From Branchiostoma belcheri (Eukaryota > Chordata > Leptocardii > Amphioxiformes > Branchiostomatidae), in contig NW_017803824.1 of assembly GCF_001625305.1 (NCBI RefSeq), forward strand, positions 2,568,960 to 2,632,959: 64,000 nucleotides of DNA, written 5' to 3'. Shown one piece after another: positions 41,901 through 52,900 of this stretch (the first letter of the stretch is position 1; each line of letters starts with the position of its first letter). Under the pieces are notes generated by a model. That model did no database searches. It saw nothing but the letters and a program-made list of their open reading frames with translations, and was not told the DNA's origin. A program made the translations under genes and the position numbers.

Positions 41901-42751
41901 TATAGAAGAACTGTATCGTTTATGAAAGTGTATATCATTAGAGAAAAATTTCAAAATGCAGCATACGTTTTATTTTAAAGTAAATTAAACTCTGCTCTGA
42001 GATAATGTGTTGTAGTTCAGTAAACCCTGTTACCTTCTTTGTTATGCTCTTGTCAGGGGTACCGATAAGCTGTTTATTATGTTAACCTCCAAGCAGATCC
42101 TAGGGTGACAAAAGACAGTATCAAATTGGCCAGGCAGTATCCATTCGCCAGAGAGGGTCCAATACGCCACCCAAAGGGGCCAATGGATACTGCCTGGCCA
42201 ATTTGATACTGTCTTTTGCCACCCTAGGATCTGCTTGGAGATTATATATTAACATCCAAAAATGTTGAGTTTTCCCGCTTATTCCATTGCCTGTTCCTCC
42301 CCAGGCGAGGCGCCTGTTTGAGCAGATGTGTCCCGGGGAGGAGTTTCTGCCCGCGGCGCCCAACCCCGAGGACATCATATACGAGGACGACGACGGCTAC
42401 AAGTCTGGCGAGGCACCCAGCAGCTCCGACAACTCCGAGGAGAACGGGAACGACAGCGAGTGGAAACCCGACCAGGAGAAGCTGGACGAGGGCGTCGCGG
42501 GCGCTGGCAGCGAAGTGTCACAGGAGGCAGCGGGAGGGGAAGCCGAGGGTGGGGACAAGGGGCTGCCCCAGGGAGGGGGCGAGGATGCCCCACAGGGTGG
42601 GGATGAGGGGCTACCTCAGGGAGGGGGCGAGGATGCCCCACAGGGTGGGCATGAGGGGCTACCCCAGGGAGGGGGCGAGGATGCCCCACAGGGTGGGGAA
42701 GGTGATACACAGGCGACACCAAAGGATACAGAGGAGCAGGCTGAAACGTAA
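35926..42751 (+). CDS. CHM: Rab escort protein (CHM/REP family)
   Basis: Seventeen exons: 35926-35974, 36503-36569, 36725-36797, 37147-37286, 37458-37929, 38242-38358, 38659-38779, 38982-39097, 39338-39444, 39733-39810, 39915-39959, 40225-40287, 40473-40533, 40791-40887, 41106-41195, 41665-41834, 42305-42751; 770 residues, all phases consistent. REP presents newly made Rab GTPases to geranylgeranyltransferase II and delivers prenylated Rabs to membranes. The GDI-like FAD-fold N-terminus ([18 protein letters not shown], then [19 protein letters not shown]) and the later segments [76 protein letters not shown] match human REP1. The fifth exon is a 157-residue Glu/Lys/Gln-rich acidic insert, longer than I recall in REP1. 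The C-terminal tail holds a threefold 16-residue repeat. The ATG (ACCATCATGGCGG) sits beside a YY1-like ATGGCGG. A MITE lies 64 bp before the last exon. Confidence 0.95.
40915..41012. repeat. GT-rich microsatellite
   Basis: Two short GTGTGTGT runs (around 40919-40932 and 41000-41012) with TACATGTA words between them, in the CHM intron before exon 41106-41195. Confidence 0.6.
41325..41445 (+). mobile_element. Probable retroposon 3' tail with TAAA repeats
   Basis: A block resembling a retroposon 3' end (GTATCGGGACGAGGGCTGGT, then CCCCGTCCCTTTCAC) ends in TTAATAAATAAATAAAT. The tail repeat is typical of CR1/L2-type LINE or LINE-driven SINE ends. No coding part is visible. It lies in a CHM intron. 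Confidence 0.35.
42087..42240. mobile_element. Fold-back MITE, 154 bp, next to the last CHM exon
   Basis: Arms of about 62 bp are inverted copies. Left: CTCCAAGCAGATCCTAGGGT, CAAATTGGCCAGGCAGTATC. Right: GATACTGCCTGGCCAATTTG, ACCCTAGGATCTGCTTGGAG. Only about 30 bp separate them. The flanks read ATTATGTTAAC on the left and ATTATATATTAAC on the right, possibly an imperfect target duplication. It ends 64 bp before the last CHM exon. Confidence 0.88.
42559..42702 (+). repeat. Coding minisatellite, 3 x 48 bp, in the CHM C-terminal tail
   Basis: Three in-frame 48-bp units at 42559, 42607 and 42655 encode [16 protein letters not shown] and close variants (16 residues each). Copies differ at only a few bases. 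They sit in the acidic tail of REP after the conserved [14 protein letters not shown] block. Confidence 0.92.
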
Positions 42752-45525
42752 GATAGTATTAGTAAGGACAATAGCTGTTGAGGTGAACTACCGTAGTTCA
42801 TCTATTATGTGATGGGCAAAGAATTGGCAATCTGATGGAGTTCCTTTATAAAAAGGCATGATTGAAATGAAAAGGGGTTTGAAGTCCAAAAATCAAACTT
42901 AATTCCTTCTCCTATGCAGGATGGCACTTCGAAATTCTTGCACTATTAGTATTAAACAATACAAACAATGCAATACCGTACAGTAGTCTGTACTCCTTTC
43001 CATGTAGCATCTAACCAGTAGTGAGATATTATTGTAGACTTGCCAAACAGGTCAGTATACCTGGTGAATAGGACTAGATTAATATTTATCTCACCACAAC
43101 TTGTTTGATTACTTATCAAGATATGTCATCTTGTATCATTTAGATGCTGTAATTTTTGCTGTAAATGTTACTTGTACATGTTATTTCCTTATCAAACATA
43201 CGCTGTGAAAGCTAAAATGCAACAGAAGATTCGCTACATTTTAGGTCTACAATTTCAAAACTCTTAATTGCTCACACAAACATTCCCACTGCAGGACTTT
43301 TGCTAAGTCACTGAAAATTTTCTAAAAAGTTAGATGTGAGAAACTGCTGTTTACCAAATGTTAGGCTTTAAGTTAGGTCAGCAGTTTGGGAAGATGAAGT
43401 TTTCTTACAAATTTAAGTCACAAAACTCTCATCATGTTATCTAGAATATATCTATACAGAGGAGTTTTAAAATTTAAGGTTGTAATGTATTTGATGTCAT
43501 TGTAATTACCAATGATAGCAAAACTTGAGTTGTAGAAGACTGATGTTAGCATGTTAGAATTATGCACCAAGACTATCATCTATTAAATACCATCACGATT
43601 CATATTAGTATGTCAGTCTCTAAATCTCGCCTTTTGAAATACATGTTGAAGAAAAACAGACACAGAATTTTACACATAACACATTTATTGGCTGCTTGGT
43701 GCAGGAGACATGACAGATTTTTTACAGAGCCATTTAAGAGATGTTTAATGCTACCTTAACTCATTACTGCCTTGTGTTTCAACCAACCAGATGTAAGGGT
43801 TTGTCAAATTTGTCCCTTTGTTGCACATATGAAAAGCTGTTATGTTTTGTTATGGAGCAGCATCTGACTGTTTAATCAGTATAATAAGAGACTGCTGGCC
43901 AAGCTGGGCACTGGCAGGGTTATTTGTATCTTGCTATGAACAGCAAATATACAGTTTACATAGGGCTATTGGCATAGTATGTTCCCTCCCATGTCACACT
44001 GGTGAGCGTATATGATCTGTAGTGTATATACATCCTAAGTTTATCATAAATCTTTTTGTTTATTCGCAACGTCATCCTTTTGAATTTATTCCTAGATTAT
44101 GCTACAGTCTACAGCTATCATTGCAGATCACATGGAGACGTGCAGACCACTACGAACACTGCCACGGCATGCTCCAATGTTACACATTTACATCTCTTTA
44201 TTTCTTCCTACTACCTTTTTGTTTTACCTACACTATTTCTTCACAATATTTTCCTGACATCAAGTCTAAATCCAACTTACTACCTTGGCATTACCTCACA
44301 GATTTAAGGGAAACAATATATCGTACCCAAGAAGTTTGCGTCTGCTTTACAACGAAGGTTACAACGAAGTCAAACCAATGTTGTTTGCAAACACCAAACT
44401 CCTGAGGTAACCACTGATCTACCCCACCAAATATTATATACTATATCCACGATAAATACATCTGTGACATTGATCAATCTGTTTCCTTTTGGAGACTCGG
44501 AATTACCCTTTTCATCAGGACAAAAACATTTTCTTCATGATAACTACTCCTTCCTGGCTCCTGTACACAAAGAACAAGTTTTTCACAGATACATTATGTA
44601 CTTAAAATAATAATTAATTCACCCACCTCAAGTTTCGTGCAGCTTTGACTTCACTAATACCTGTTTTACAGATTCACCTTCAGTACAAAACGAAAAATTC
44701 ATACCACTGTTTACAATGCTTCACTCTATCTACTGTAGCCTATGATATTAGGCTTCATAAGAGAACTGGGATCACTAGGATATAGAGTCAGAGGCCAACA
44801 TCTTGTAGACAATGGGTGGCCAACTGGGCTTGACTTCTAAGATTTGAGTGGACTTCAACTTGACTGTTCAACTGTTTATTTGTGCATCATGTAAGAATTG
44901 AGGAAGACTTGTATTCAAGCGGCTAAAAGTTTGGAATGCTACCTACAGCAAATATCATACATCTTCCTACTCTCCTATTGTTTTCAAGGGGAACTATGGG
45001 TCCTACTCTGAAGCAGGATTTTAATTGTAATTTCCAACACAAGGAAATGAATTAAAATCCTGCTTTAGAATGACTTCTGCTCACACATGTTTGGGTTATC
45101 ATATTTTCTCCACAGTGGACTAGCAGCTTTAGAGAAGAGGGTCGAGTGGAATGTTCTCAAAACTTGCATAAGATCCAAATGGTAGATAAGTATTTGTTAT
45201 ATTTCATCTACTACAACTGAAGTCCTGCTTTCATACTTTGCTCTGATCTCTGATATGATTTTCTTTCTTTAATTCAGCAAAATTCAAGTCATAACCTGAT
45301 TAATACATGAATATATGATTTTCATTTTATCCCCACCTGATTGCTTCCAAAAATAGCAGTTAAGTTCAATGAAACAAGTAAGCTGTTTTTGGACCCCGAT
45401 TTTGTTAATTTATCTGTTTGTCTGCTTGAACTCAAGCTGTCAGTTGGCCCACCCATTGCCCTGCCTAGTCCAGGTCTGAGTTAAGTAGAGGTTGGCAGAG
45501 TTCCCCGGGACTGTCAGGGAAGCGT
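42752..45525. other. Convergent intergenic region, CHM / ATP6V0C
   Basis: A/T-rich 3' flanks of two genes that face each other. It should contain the CHM 3' UTR on the plus strand and the ATP6V0C 3' UTR on the minus strand; a TTTATT at about 44875 would read AATAAA for the latter. A fold-back repeat lies at 45009-45074. The open frames in the interval have no recognisable domain. Confidence 0.45.
45009..45074. repeat. Fold-back repeat, 20-bp arms
   Basis: TCTGAAGCAGGATTTTAATT and AATTAAAATCCTGCTTTAGA are inverted copies with one mismatch, separated by about 25 bp. It lies between the convergent CHM and ATP6V0C genes. Confidence 0.7.
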
Positions 45526-48500
45526 TTACGACTTCTTGGTGGAGAGAATGAGAGCCACGATCAGCCCATACAGACCCAGCACCTCCGCGAAGATCAAGAT
45601 CAGGATCATACCTGCAAAAACACAGCGGTTCAAACATCAATATATCTGGATAAAACAGAAGCTAATAAATAACAGCATCTCTTAAACAAGAGAGGGGAAA
45701 CATTTGTAACACAGTGTGCCTTTTACAGCTTCATATGAAGAAGCAAAGCTATTCCAACTGTCCTGCATTCTAAAGGCTAAAATCACGAAAGTTTTTACTT
45801 GAATGGCTCATGTATGTTGACATGATCTGGCCTTCATAATGTTGCTTTTATGTGTAACCCACCACACCGTGAACTTACCGACAAATAGCCGAGGCTGTTG
45901 GGCGGTTCCTCGCACGCCTGCATCACCCACGATCCCCACGGCAAACCCTGCAGCTAGTCCGCTCAAGCCCACGCTCAACCCTGCTCCCAGGTGTAGGAAG
46001 CTCCTGCAAACAGGGGAACAATACATGTACAGTGTAAGCAATACGGAAAATACACCTTAAGTACATGTAAACAACAAGAAGAAAACTGACTGGACAACAT
46101 GACAAGATTAATGCACTACAGATAATTATTGGGATGAAACAAAACATGTTTATGCAATACACTTGCAGACTATGCAAGACTGCATGTTTCCAAATTGAAG
46201 ATCTAGTATACGTATACTAGATTCTATGACTAAGAGAACAACCATGAATGAATTCAATTCAGATACACATAATACAGCCACTGTTCATTTATATCATATA
46301 TATATAACGTATACATGAGGTAAAGCTGAGGCCTCAATAGTATGAGTACTCAATTGTGCGACCAAGTGTACCACATTTGGTATTCTGCTCCAGTACCGAG
46401 GCTGTACCCTTTATGAATTGATTAATGAATGGGCATGTCATTCCCAGAGGATAACCGTCCTGAATGATATCCTTTATGTTAATCACCACTTTTCATCACA
46501 GCATGCCTTTCATCTAACCTTCAAACAAGTCATCATCACTGAGCAAAGCAAATTCCACTTCCAAGAAGACACTCTTGTAGACAACATAGAAATTGCATGG
46601 CTGGAATGTAAACTATACTTATGGATATGTGTATTTATGAATAAGCAGTCCCTCTTTCTAATGGTATACTTATTCAGAAAATACCATGACCAATGTGCTC
46701 TTGTTGGTGATATAATGGAAAGGTTGCAACCTGAAAAATTACTGCTGCAGTTTCCCTTTCTAACTTAAAACAAGAATTTGCAGTGAGGAATGAACAAAGT
46801 TAAAGCTAACAGCCAGAGATCTATCCAATCCATTATGATGAGCCTCTGTACATTAGCTATTGATTAAGACATTTGCACCATTGCCATGACGTCAAGACAA
46901 TTTGTCATAGATTCAATTTGCACTCTAGGATAAATAGTGTTCCCTCAAAAACATGCTCTTTTATGGACATACTTGGCACATCCAGCAGCAGCTGCTCTAA
47001 AAGATAATCAGATTTAATGATTCCCAAGTCTTTCCATATTTGAAGTGATCTTTGTTGGTAGTATAGTGTTGACAACGTATGACTATCTTCACATGCATGT
47101 TGTACAGGCACCCATACCGTCTATGCTCCAGCCATCACATCACTAACCACCAAATTAGCATGTATCTTAAGCTCATTACATTTTCCCATTTCCCAACCTC
47201 AGCAAATCTAATTTGACCACTGTTTAGTATCGTTTACATACATGATCCTTGTGGGGTTGTGTTGTGTGGCATAACGGCAGTGCATTCAGCTCAGAATTAA
47301 GGGATCCTGGGTTCGAATCTTGCCAAGTCACCAACCTTGTGCCCTTGGTAAAGGCACTTTATACGACCTTCCTCACTTCGCTCAGGTGAAAATAAGTATG
47401 CCAGAATGATGGGCATTAAAGGAAAATCAAATCAGACCAAACCACAGCACACCTGTATGTTGTGTAAGCGTCCGTGTTGTCCATGTTGCTGCCGATGAGA
47501 ACAGCGACCACCAGCCCGTAGATGGCGATGATACCCGCCATGACCACAGGAATGATGGACTTCATGATGAGCTCTGGCCGCATCACACTCATGGCCGCGA
47601 TGCCCATTCCACTCTTGGCCGTACCGTAGGCGGCACCGAATGCTGTAGTATGGGTCAACATGTAACAATAGATGAGTTTTTACATCTGTATAATACTATT
47701 TGTATCTGTATCAATGATGATCTGGCCTCACATGGTCTGAAAGCCAACCTTGTGTCCATTTCTACCAGGTAGTTTGTTTTCACCAGTGGCTAGCTACAAC
47801 AGCAACCAACTTTTCATAGTGTGATACCTGCACATTTGTAGTACTGTAATTAGTGTAAACCTATTAGATAAACTGGCACCTATAATTCTTGCTGATATTA
47901 TCAGATAAAAAAAGCCACATTTTACATAATTCATTCTATAAGCATCTTTAACCTACTGTTGCAGGACAGGGCTCAGTTTCATATGTCATGCATTTTAAAC
48001 AGTTACATCCTTGATTCTTTCTCATAAGATGTTGGGGGTAGAAAATTGCAGTTATCCTTGATTCTTTCTCATAAGATGTTGGGGGTAGAAAATTGCAGTT
48101 ATACTTAATACAATATATTTTTTAACCCCATAGCTAAATTGTCCATAAAACTTAAAGGTCATGAAAAAACTCAATCACAGAGGTTTTTGATCAATGAGGC
48201 TAAGTAATTGATTCAGTTAAAAAATCGAGCCAAGCATTATCAATCAAAAACCTTGATTTTTGAAAGTTGATATCAATCAAAAACCATTGATAACTTGTTA
48301 AGTTGTTATCTTCTTTAGCATTTCACTTTTTCACGGTTTTGTTTATGAGCCATTCCCTTCCCTGCCTTGTCACTGTTTACTTATTGACACAGTAGCACAT
48401 GACCAATGCCTCTTATGGCAAGGTGTCAAGAAGCATGTGATTATTTTGTAATCCGATATACAAATGTGTCCACCTAATCACCTAGTCAGATACACAAGTG

Positions 48501-49511
48501 AAAATTTGGACATCTTGTCCTAAATTTGCAAAATGCTGTATCACATTTGCTTCAATCCACTCAGTAGATCTATTTACGATAGTGCAAAATATTGATGTTA
48601 ATAATGTGTGGATCAAAAAAGCTTTCAATAGTTTAAACGAAATTCGGTCAACAATATATAATTTGTAATCCCGTATCCCCCCGTTTTCCCATTCCTGTTT
48701 CACAAAACTAATACTTTCAACTACCAAAGATCTTTCAATATCCTGTAACAAATTATACATAAGTCGTCAATGTAACAGAAATATTAAAATGATACTCTAT
48801 CTATGTAATTGTATTATGTGCTAGGAATACATTGTATGTTTTGAAAAAGCCGTTTTCTACATTGTTCAACAAATAAAATCAGAAAGAATCATGATCTTTG
48901 ACATTTGCTCCGACCTCTCTATTTCTGACACCTTATAAATTCCCAAGGACACCTGAACAGATGGGATATCCCTTGATACCCAAAGCACGACCTGGGTGTT
49001 GCATAATTTATCCCATTCAGAGAATGGATTTAAAAAAATTGAAATACGTGCAGAATAAACAAGAATTTCATTGCTGTAGATGGTGGAATGGATGAAGCTA
49101 TCCTTTGTAACAGGCGAAAATGCATGGATGCTTAGTAGTCTACCTGGCCCGTGGCATCCGCCCATATCCGTGATTAATTTTGGGATACCTTAATTTTTTA
49201 CAAAATCGGTTCTAAACGCACCGAACAGCTTTGTAGACGTACTAAACATGTCAATTTTCCCTACAAGCAAATTTAGCTCTAAGAGGCATAAAATTTCCGT
49301 CATAAAATGACCTAAAACCATGATCCGTTTCTTTCATGTGGTTTACCGGCTAGGCCCAACCCCGGCCACCATGTCCATGCGATTTTGTTCATGCGATCAT
49401 CGTCACCAAATGAACTGAGGAAAAATCACCCTTACCGCTGAAAACGATGGCTGAGGTGGCTCCCATCACGCCAAAGAAGTGCACGTACTCTGGTGGGCTG
49501 TCGGACGACAT
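45526..49511 (-). CDS. ATP6V0C: V-type H+-ATPase 16-kDa proteolipid (subunit c)
   Basis: Four exons, right to left: 49436-49511, 47453-47642, 45879-46003, 45526-45611; 158 residues, close to 155 in human. Four membrane helices are visible: [20 protein letters not shown], the second with [20 protein letters not shown], the third with [20 protein letters not shown], and the fourth [19 protein letters not shown]. The Glu in FAEVLG is the conserved proton carrier. The subunit forms the membrane rotor ring that moves protons into lysosomes, endosomes and secretory vesicles. The sequence is nearly identical to vertebrates from [15 protein letters not shown] onwards. Only the N-terminus ([12 protein letters not shown]) and the loop [14 protein letters not shown] differ. 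It shares a 438-bp gap with the divergent PWP2 gene. A SINE sits in the second intron, about 17 bp from the exon 2 donor. Confidence 0.97.
46201..46222. repeat. Perfect 22-bp palindrome
   Basis: ATCTAGTATAC is followed by its exact reverse complement GTATACTAGAT. It lies in the second ATP6V0C intron. Confidence 0.85.
47258..47436 (+). mobile_element. tRNA-derived SINE
   Basis: The head contains an A-box-like TGGCATAACGGCAGTGC and a B-box GGTTCGAATCT about 40 bp later. The body word TTGTGCCCTTGGTAAAGGCA and the following CTTTATACGACCTTCCTCAC match, on the other strand, the element at 55735-55940. It ends in AATCAAATCAG. The tRNA part has no proper acceptor stem, so it is a SINE and not a tRNA gene. 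It lies opposite to ATP6V0C and ends about 17 bp from the exon 2 donor. Confidence 0.75.
48008..48101. repeat. Perfect 47-bp tandem duplication
   Basis: The unit beginning TCCTTGATTCTTTCTCATAA occurs twice with no change (48008-48054 and 48055-48101). It is in the first ATP6V0C intron and must be recent, or an assembly artefact. Confidence 0.9.
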
Positions 49512-49949
49512 TGTGATGAATTTGTTCGGTGTTTTTGGCTGAGAAAATCGGCGGAACCTCGGACACCTTTCGGGCGCTGTCAGACAAGATGGAGGAAAGA
49601 TGGCGGTCATGTGATACTAGCGTAAGGTACTGACGTCATTTACTGAGCGAAAAACAGCAAATTTACGTCGGAAACAAATTATTTACCCCAAAAAGCAAAA
49701 TTTTTTATCCAGTTTACTGTAACTGTGATATTTTGCGACAGAAATAGCGTATATGTTTTAAAAAGTTGAAAGATCGGCTAGGGGTCAATGATGTGTCAAA
49801 GGTTAGAGGTTGCATCTCGCACATGTGAGAAATGATCAGATCAGCGTGATCGATGCCATTTTCCGATGTTCAAAAGTATGATAAGCTGATAACATTGTTT
49901 TCCCAGATTTGTCCCAACTGTTCTCTGTAAGTAAAAGTACGTTCCCATC
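49512..49949. promoter_or_regulatory. Bidirectional promoter ATP6V0C / PWP2 with YY1-type motifs
   Basis: Only 438 bp separate the two start codons, which point away from each other. The stretch 49585-49608 has AAGATGGAGG followed by AAGATGGCGG, the core of YY1 sites common near starts of TATA-less housekeeping genes. No TATA box is evident. Both genes are broadly expressed in animals, which fits a shared promoter. Motif presence is seen; binding and co-regulation are inferred. Confidence 0.6.
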
Positions 49950-52900
49950 ATGAAGTTTTCGTACAAGGTGAGTTTGAACGTTCCAAGTTGTATTGCTTTG
50001 TTAGGACTTGCTCAACTGTAATTAAAATTTAACTCAAAATTTAAAGTACTTAATAATTTTCTTGTAAGAGCCTGTTTACAGCACTGGTGAAAAGATACTG
50101 GAATTCTAGAAAGTCATTTTGATTTAACTTTCAACTTGTAACGTTAACTTAATATGCAAGTGTGTAACTACATTCACCTAATTATGATTTATCCAATTAT
50201 AAAAAAACTTTCATCCGTTGAATAATTCTAGATAAGAAGATTAACATTGTTTTGTTAGTTCTCCAACCTACTGGGTTCGGTGTACCGGAGAGGGAACGTG
50301 AGTTTCACTCCTGATGGCAACTCCATCATCAGTCCTGTGGGACACAGGGTCAGCGTCTTTGACCTTAAAAAGTAAGTCAGGAAATTATGGTCAGCCATAT
50401 TGAAATATGATGCATTAATCCTTAAAAAGCCAGATCCTATTGTATGATCTTACAACTAAGGAGGTTCACAAGTGAGTAGTTTTACATGTATAATTACCTA
50501 CCTACCTACCGCTCCACCGCATATCAGCTACTGCTGAGGCGGGCCATCATTGATTTCCATCTTCCTCTATCTTGCGCTGCTCGTTGCGCCCCCTCCCACT
50601 CACAACCCATCACTGCAAGGTCTCTTTCCACTGTTTTTCTCCACGTCATACTCTGACATGTATAATTAAAGCATTGTCGAAAGTGTCTTGTTTAATTCTT
50701 GGGGACTTTGACACTGGGGATGTGCAGACTATTACTAGTATTCAGACCTCCTTTAAAATATATAATAACATCAACAGTCAACACTCAATTCTCACGATGA
50801 AATTTCAGCTTGATAATGTTATTGAATTAAGAGGATATATTGTTTCCTTGCAGTAACAAGTCGGAGACACTGCCGGTGGAGGCACAGATGAACATTGTGT
50901 GTGTTGCACAGTCTCCTGATGGAAGCACTGCCATTCTGGTAGATGAAGGTGAGTGCTACAACTAATTATAATGGATAGGACCAGTTTGGCAGCAAATGTT
51001 GTGTTTGATTGTGTTACCAATACAGGAAAAAAGCTCCATTTATAGAGGCTATTCAAATCTTGTATTTTTCTTGTGTTTTGTATTTTGAAAATCTACATTT
51101 AAGATACATGAAAATGTATTTTTCATGTATTAAGTATCTTAAATGAGTGACAATGCTTTGAAACTGTTATGGTGAATTGATAGGTACATATATCTTGTGT
51201 TTTATGATGTTTTGTGTATCCTCTCATGACTTACAGCTGGAGCAGCACTCCTGGTGAGCCTTGTGAGTAAGTCTGTCCTGCATCACTATCACTTCCACAA
51301 ACCTGTACACACTGTCAAGTTCAGTCCTGATGGAAGGTGGGTAGTTTTCTCTTCAGGTTTGTCTTAAGAATTATGATACCTACTTTGTTTTAGACAAGAT
51401 GAAGATGTATTTAAAGTTAAAACTTTTGTTCCATGACAAGTGTGTTTTAAACATGTAACTACCAAGACAGAAAAGGAAAGAACGGTGCTGCACTTCAGCC
51501 TTCACTTGTGTGATCTGCAACAAGCCCTGCAGAAGCAGGGCTGGGTTAGCTGCACACTGCCGGGCCCACAAACTGTGAACTGATCGTCCGACAGGATGTA
51601 AAGGACTATGATGATGATGACCAACACAGATGAGCTTTCATGACAGTGTATATGAAGACCTTAACCCCTGCCTTAAGTATCACTTAGAGATTTGTCTTTA
51701 TCATTATCAGGCACTTAAATAATGATAATGTAAATCTTTGTTGACAGGAAGTTTGCTGTGACCCGTGAGAACCACACGCTGGTGTATCATGCGCCCGGGA
51801 AGACACATGACTTCAACCCTTTCCGTCTGTACCGGAGTTACCACGGACCTTACGATGATGCCACCTGCATCGACTGGACAGACGACTCCAGGTATTGCAC
51901 CATATAGGCAGATTGTACAGTAATCTGTGTCTGTATCTGTAACAGAATAGCCGGTATAACCACCCTTAAGCATAACACACCAGCTAATGGATACAACATA
52001 TAGAAATACACTGAAGATAAGATGACATACTAACATACAGATTTCTGAAATATGTACAAACTATCAGATCTAGAGCTAATCAGCCACTGGATGATAGTAT
52101 TTTTTTTAAGTATTGAAGGGTCTGTTCAACAGAATGCTCTCTAAGGAATAATTGTGTCATACTTATTGTCTAACTCTGCTAGTGCCACTGCCAGTAGTGG
52201 TTTTGTGGCCATAGAGAAATTTTAAAGAGAATTGTTGCACGGACTGACGAACATGTGTGCTTTTCACTTGTGAACAGAGCCTTTGCAGTGGGCAGTAAGG
52301 ACATGAACACACGTGTGCATGCTGCGACAGCCCTACAGAACCTGGCCGTCTACAGCTTTGGGGGACACAAGGATGCTATTGTGGGCTGCTTCTTCGAGCA
52401 CAAGTCTTTGGATGTATCCTTAATGACTCAATAACTGCCACTGTGTTGATTTCATTGATAATCTAGCCATTTTACTAGAAAAGATACTATAATCTTTTGA
52501 GTCCAGATTGCAGAAATCTTAAGTATACTGTACAGAATCTTTTATGTAGTGGAAGGATGCATACTCTTTCTGTTGACGCATTAATTACCTTCTTGGATAC
52601 CAGTGACCCTTGACCTTCCCTTCAGTTGTACACAATCAGTCGGGATGGAACCTTGGTGATCTGGGAATGTGACACTGACCTGGATGGTCTTGTTCCCGGG
52701 TCAGCACGACCAAAAAAGGAGAAGGAAGTGGAAGAAAAGGTCAAAGGTGACTCTGAAGGTCAGATACATGTACCCTTAACCTTTGACATTCCTGAATGGC
52801 AAAATTACTCATGAAATTTGTAAGATTTCCACTTCAATGAAACAATCTGTTTTTTTTGTTCCATGAATTTATAGAAAGTGAGGAAGAGGAGGACAAAGAC

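Noticed and set aside
42318-42812. 164-codon Arg/Pro-rich frame overlapping the last CHM exon
   Set aside because: It is a +1 shadow of the G/C-rich CHM tail and its 48-bp repeat; the CHM frame matches REP homologues up to the acidic tail.
46418-46768. 116-codon open frame in the ATP6V0C intron
   Set aside because: No splice sites in frame, no conserved motif, composition like the surrounding intron.
47266-47340. Possible tRNA gene (A-box and B-box like words)
   Set aside because: No paired acceptor stem or anticodon arm can be drawn, and the body continues into a sequence shared with another repeat, so it is a SINE.
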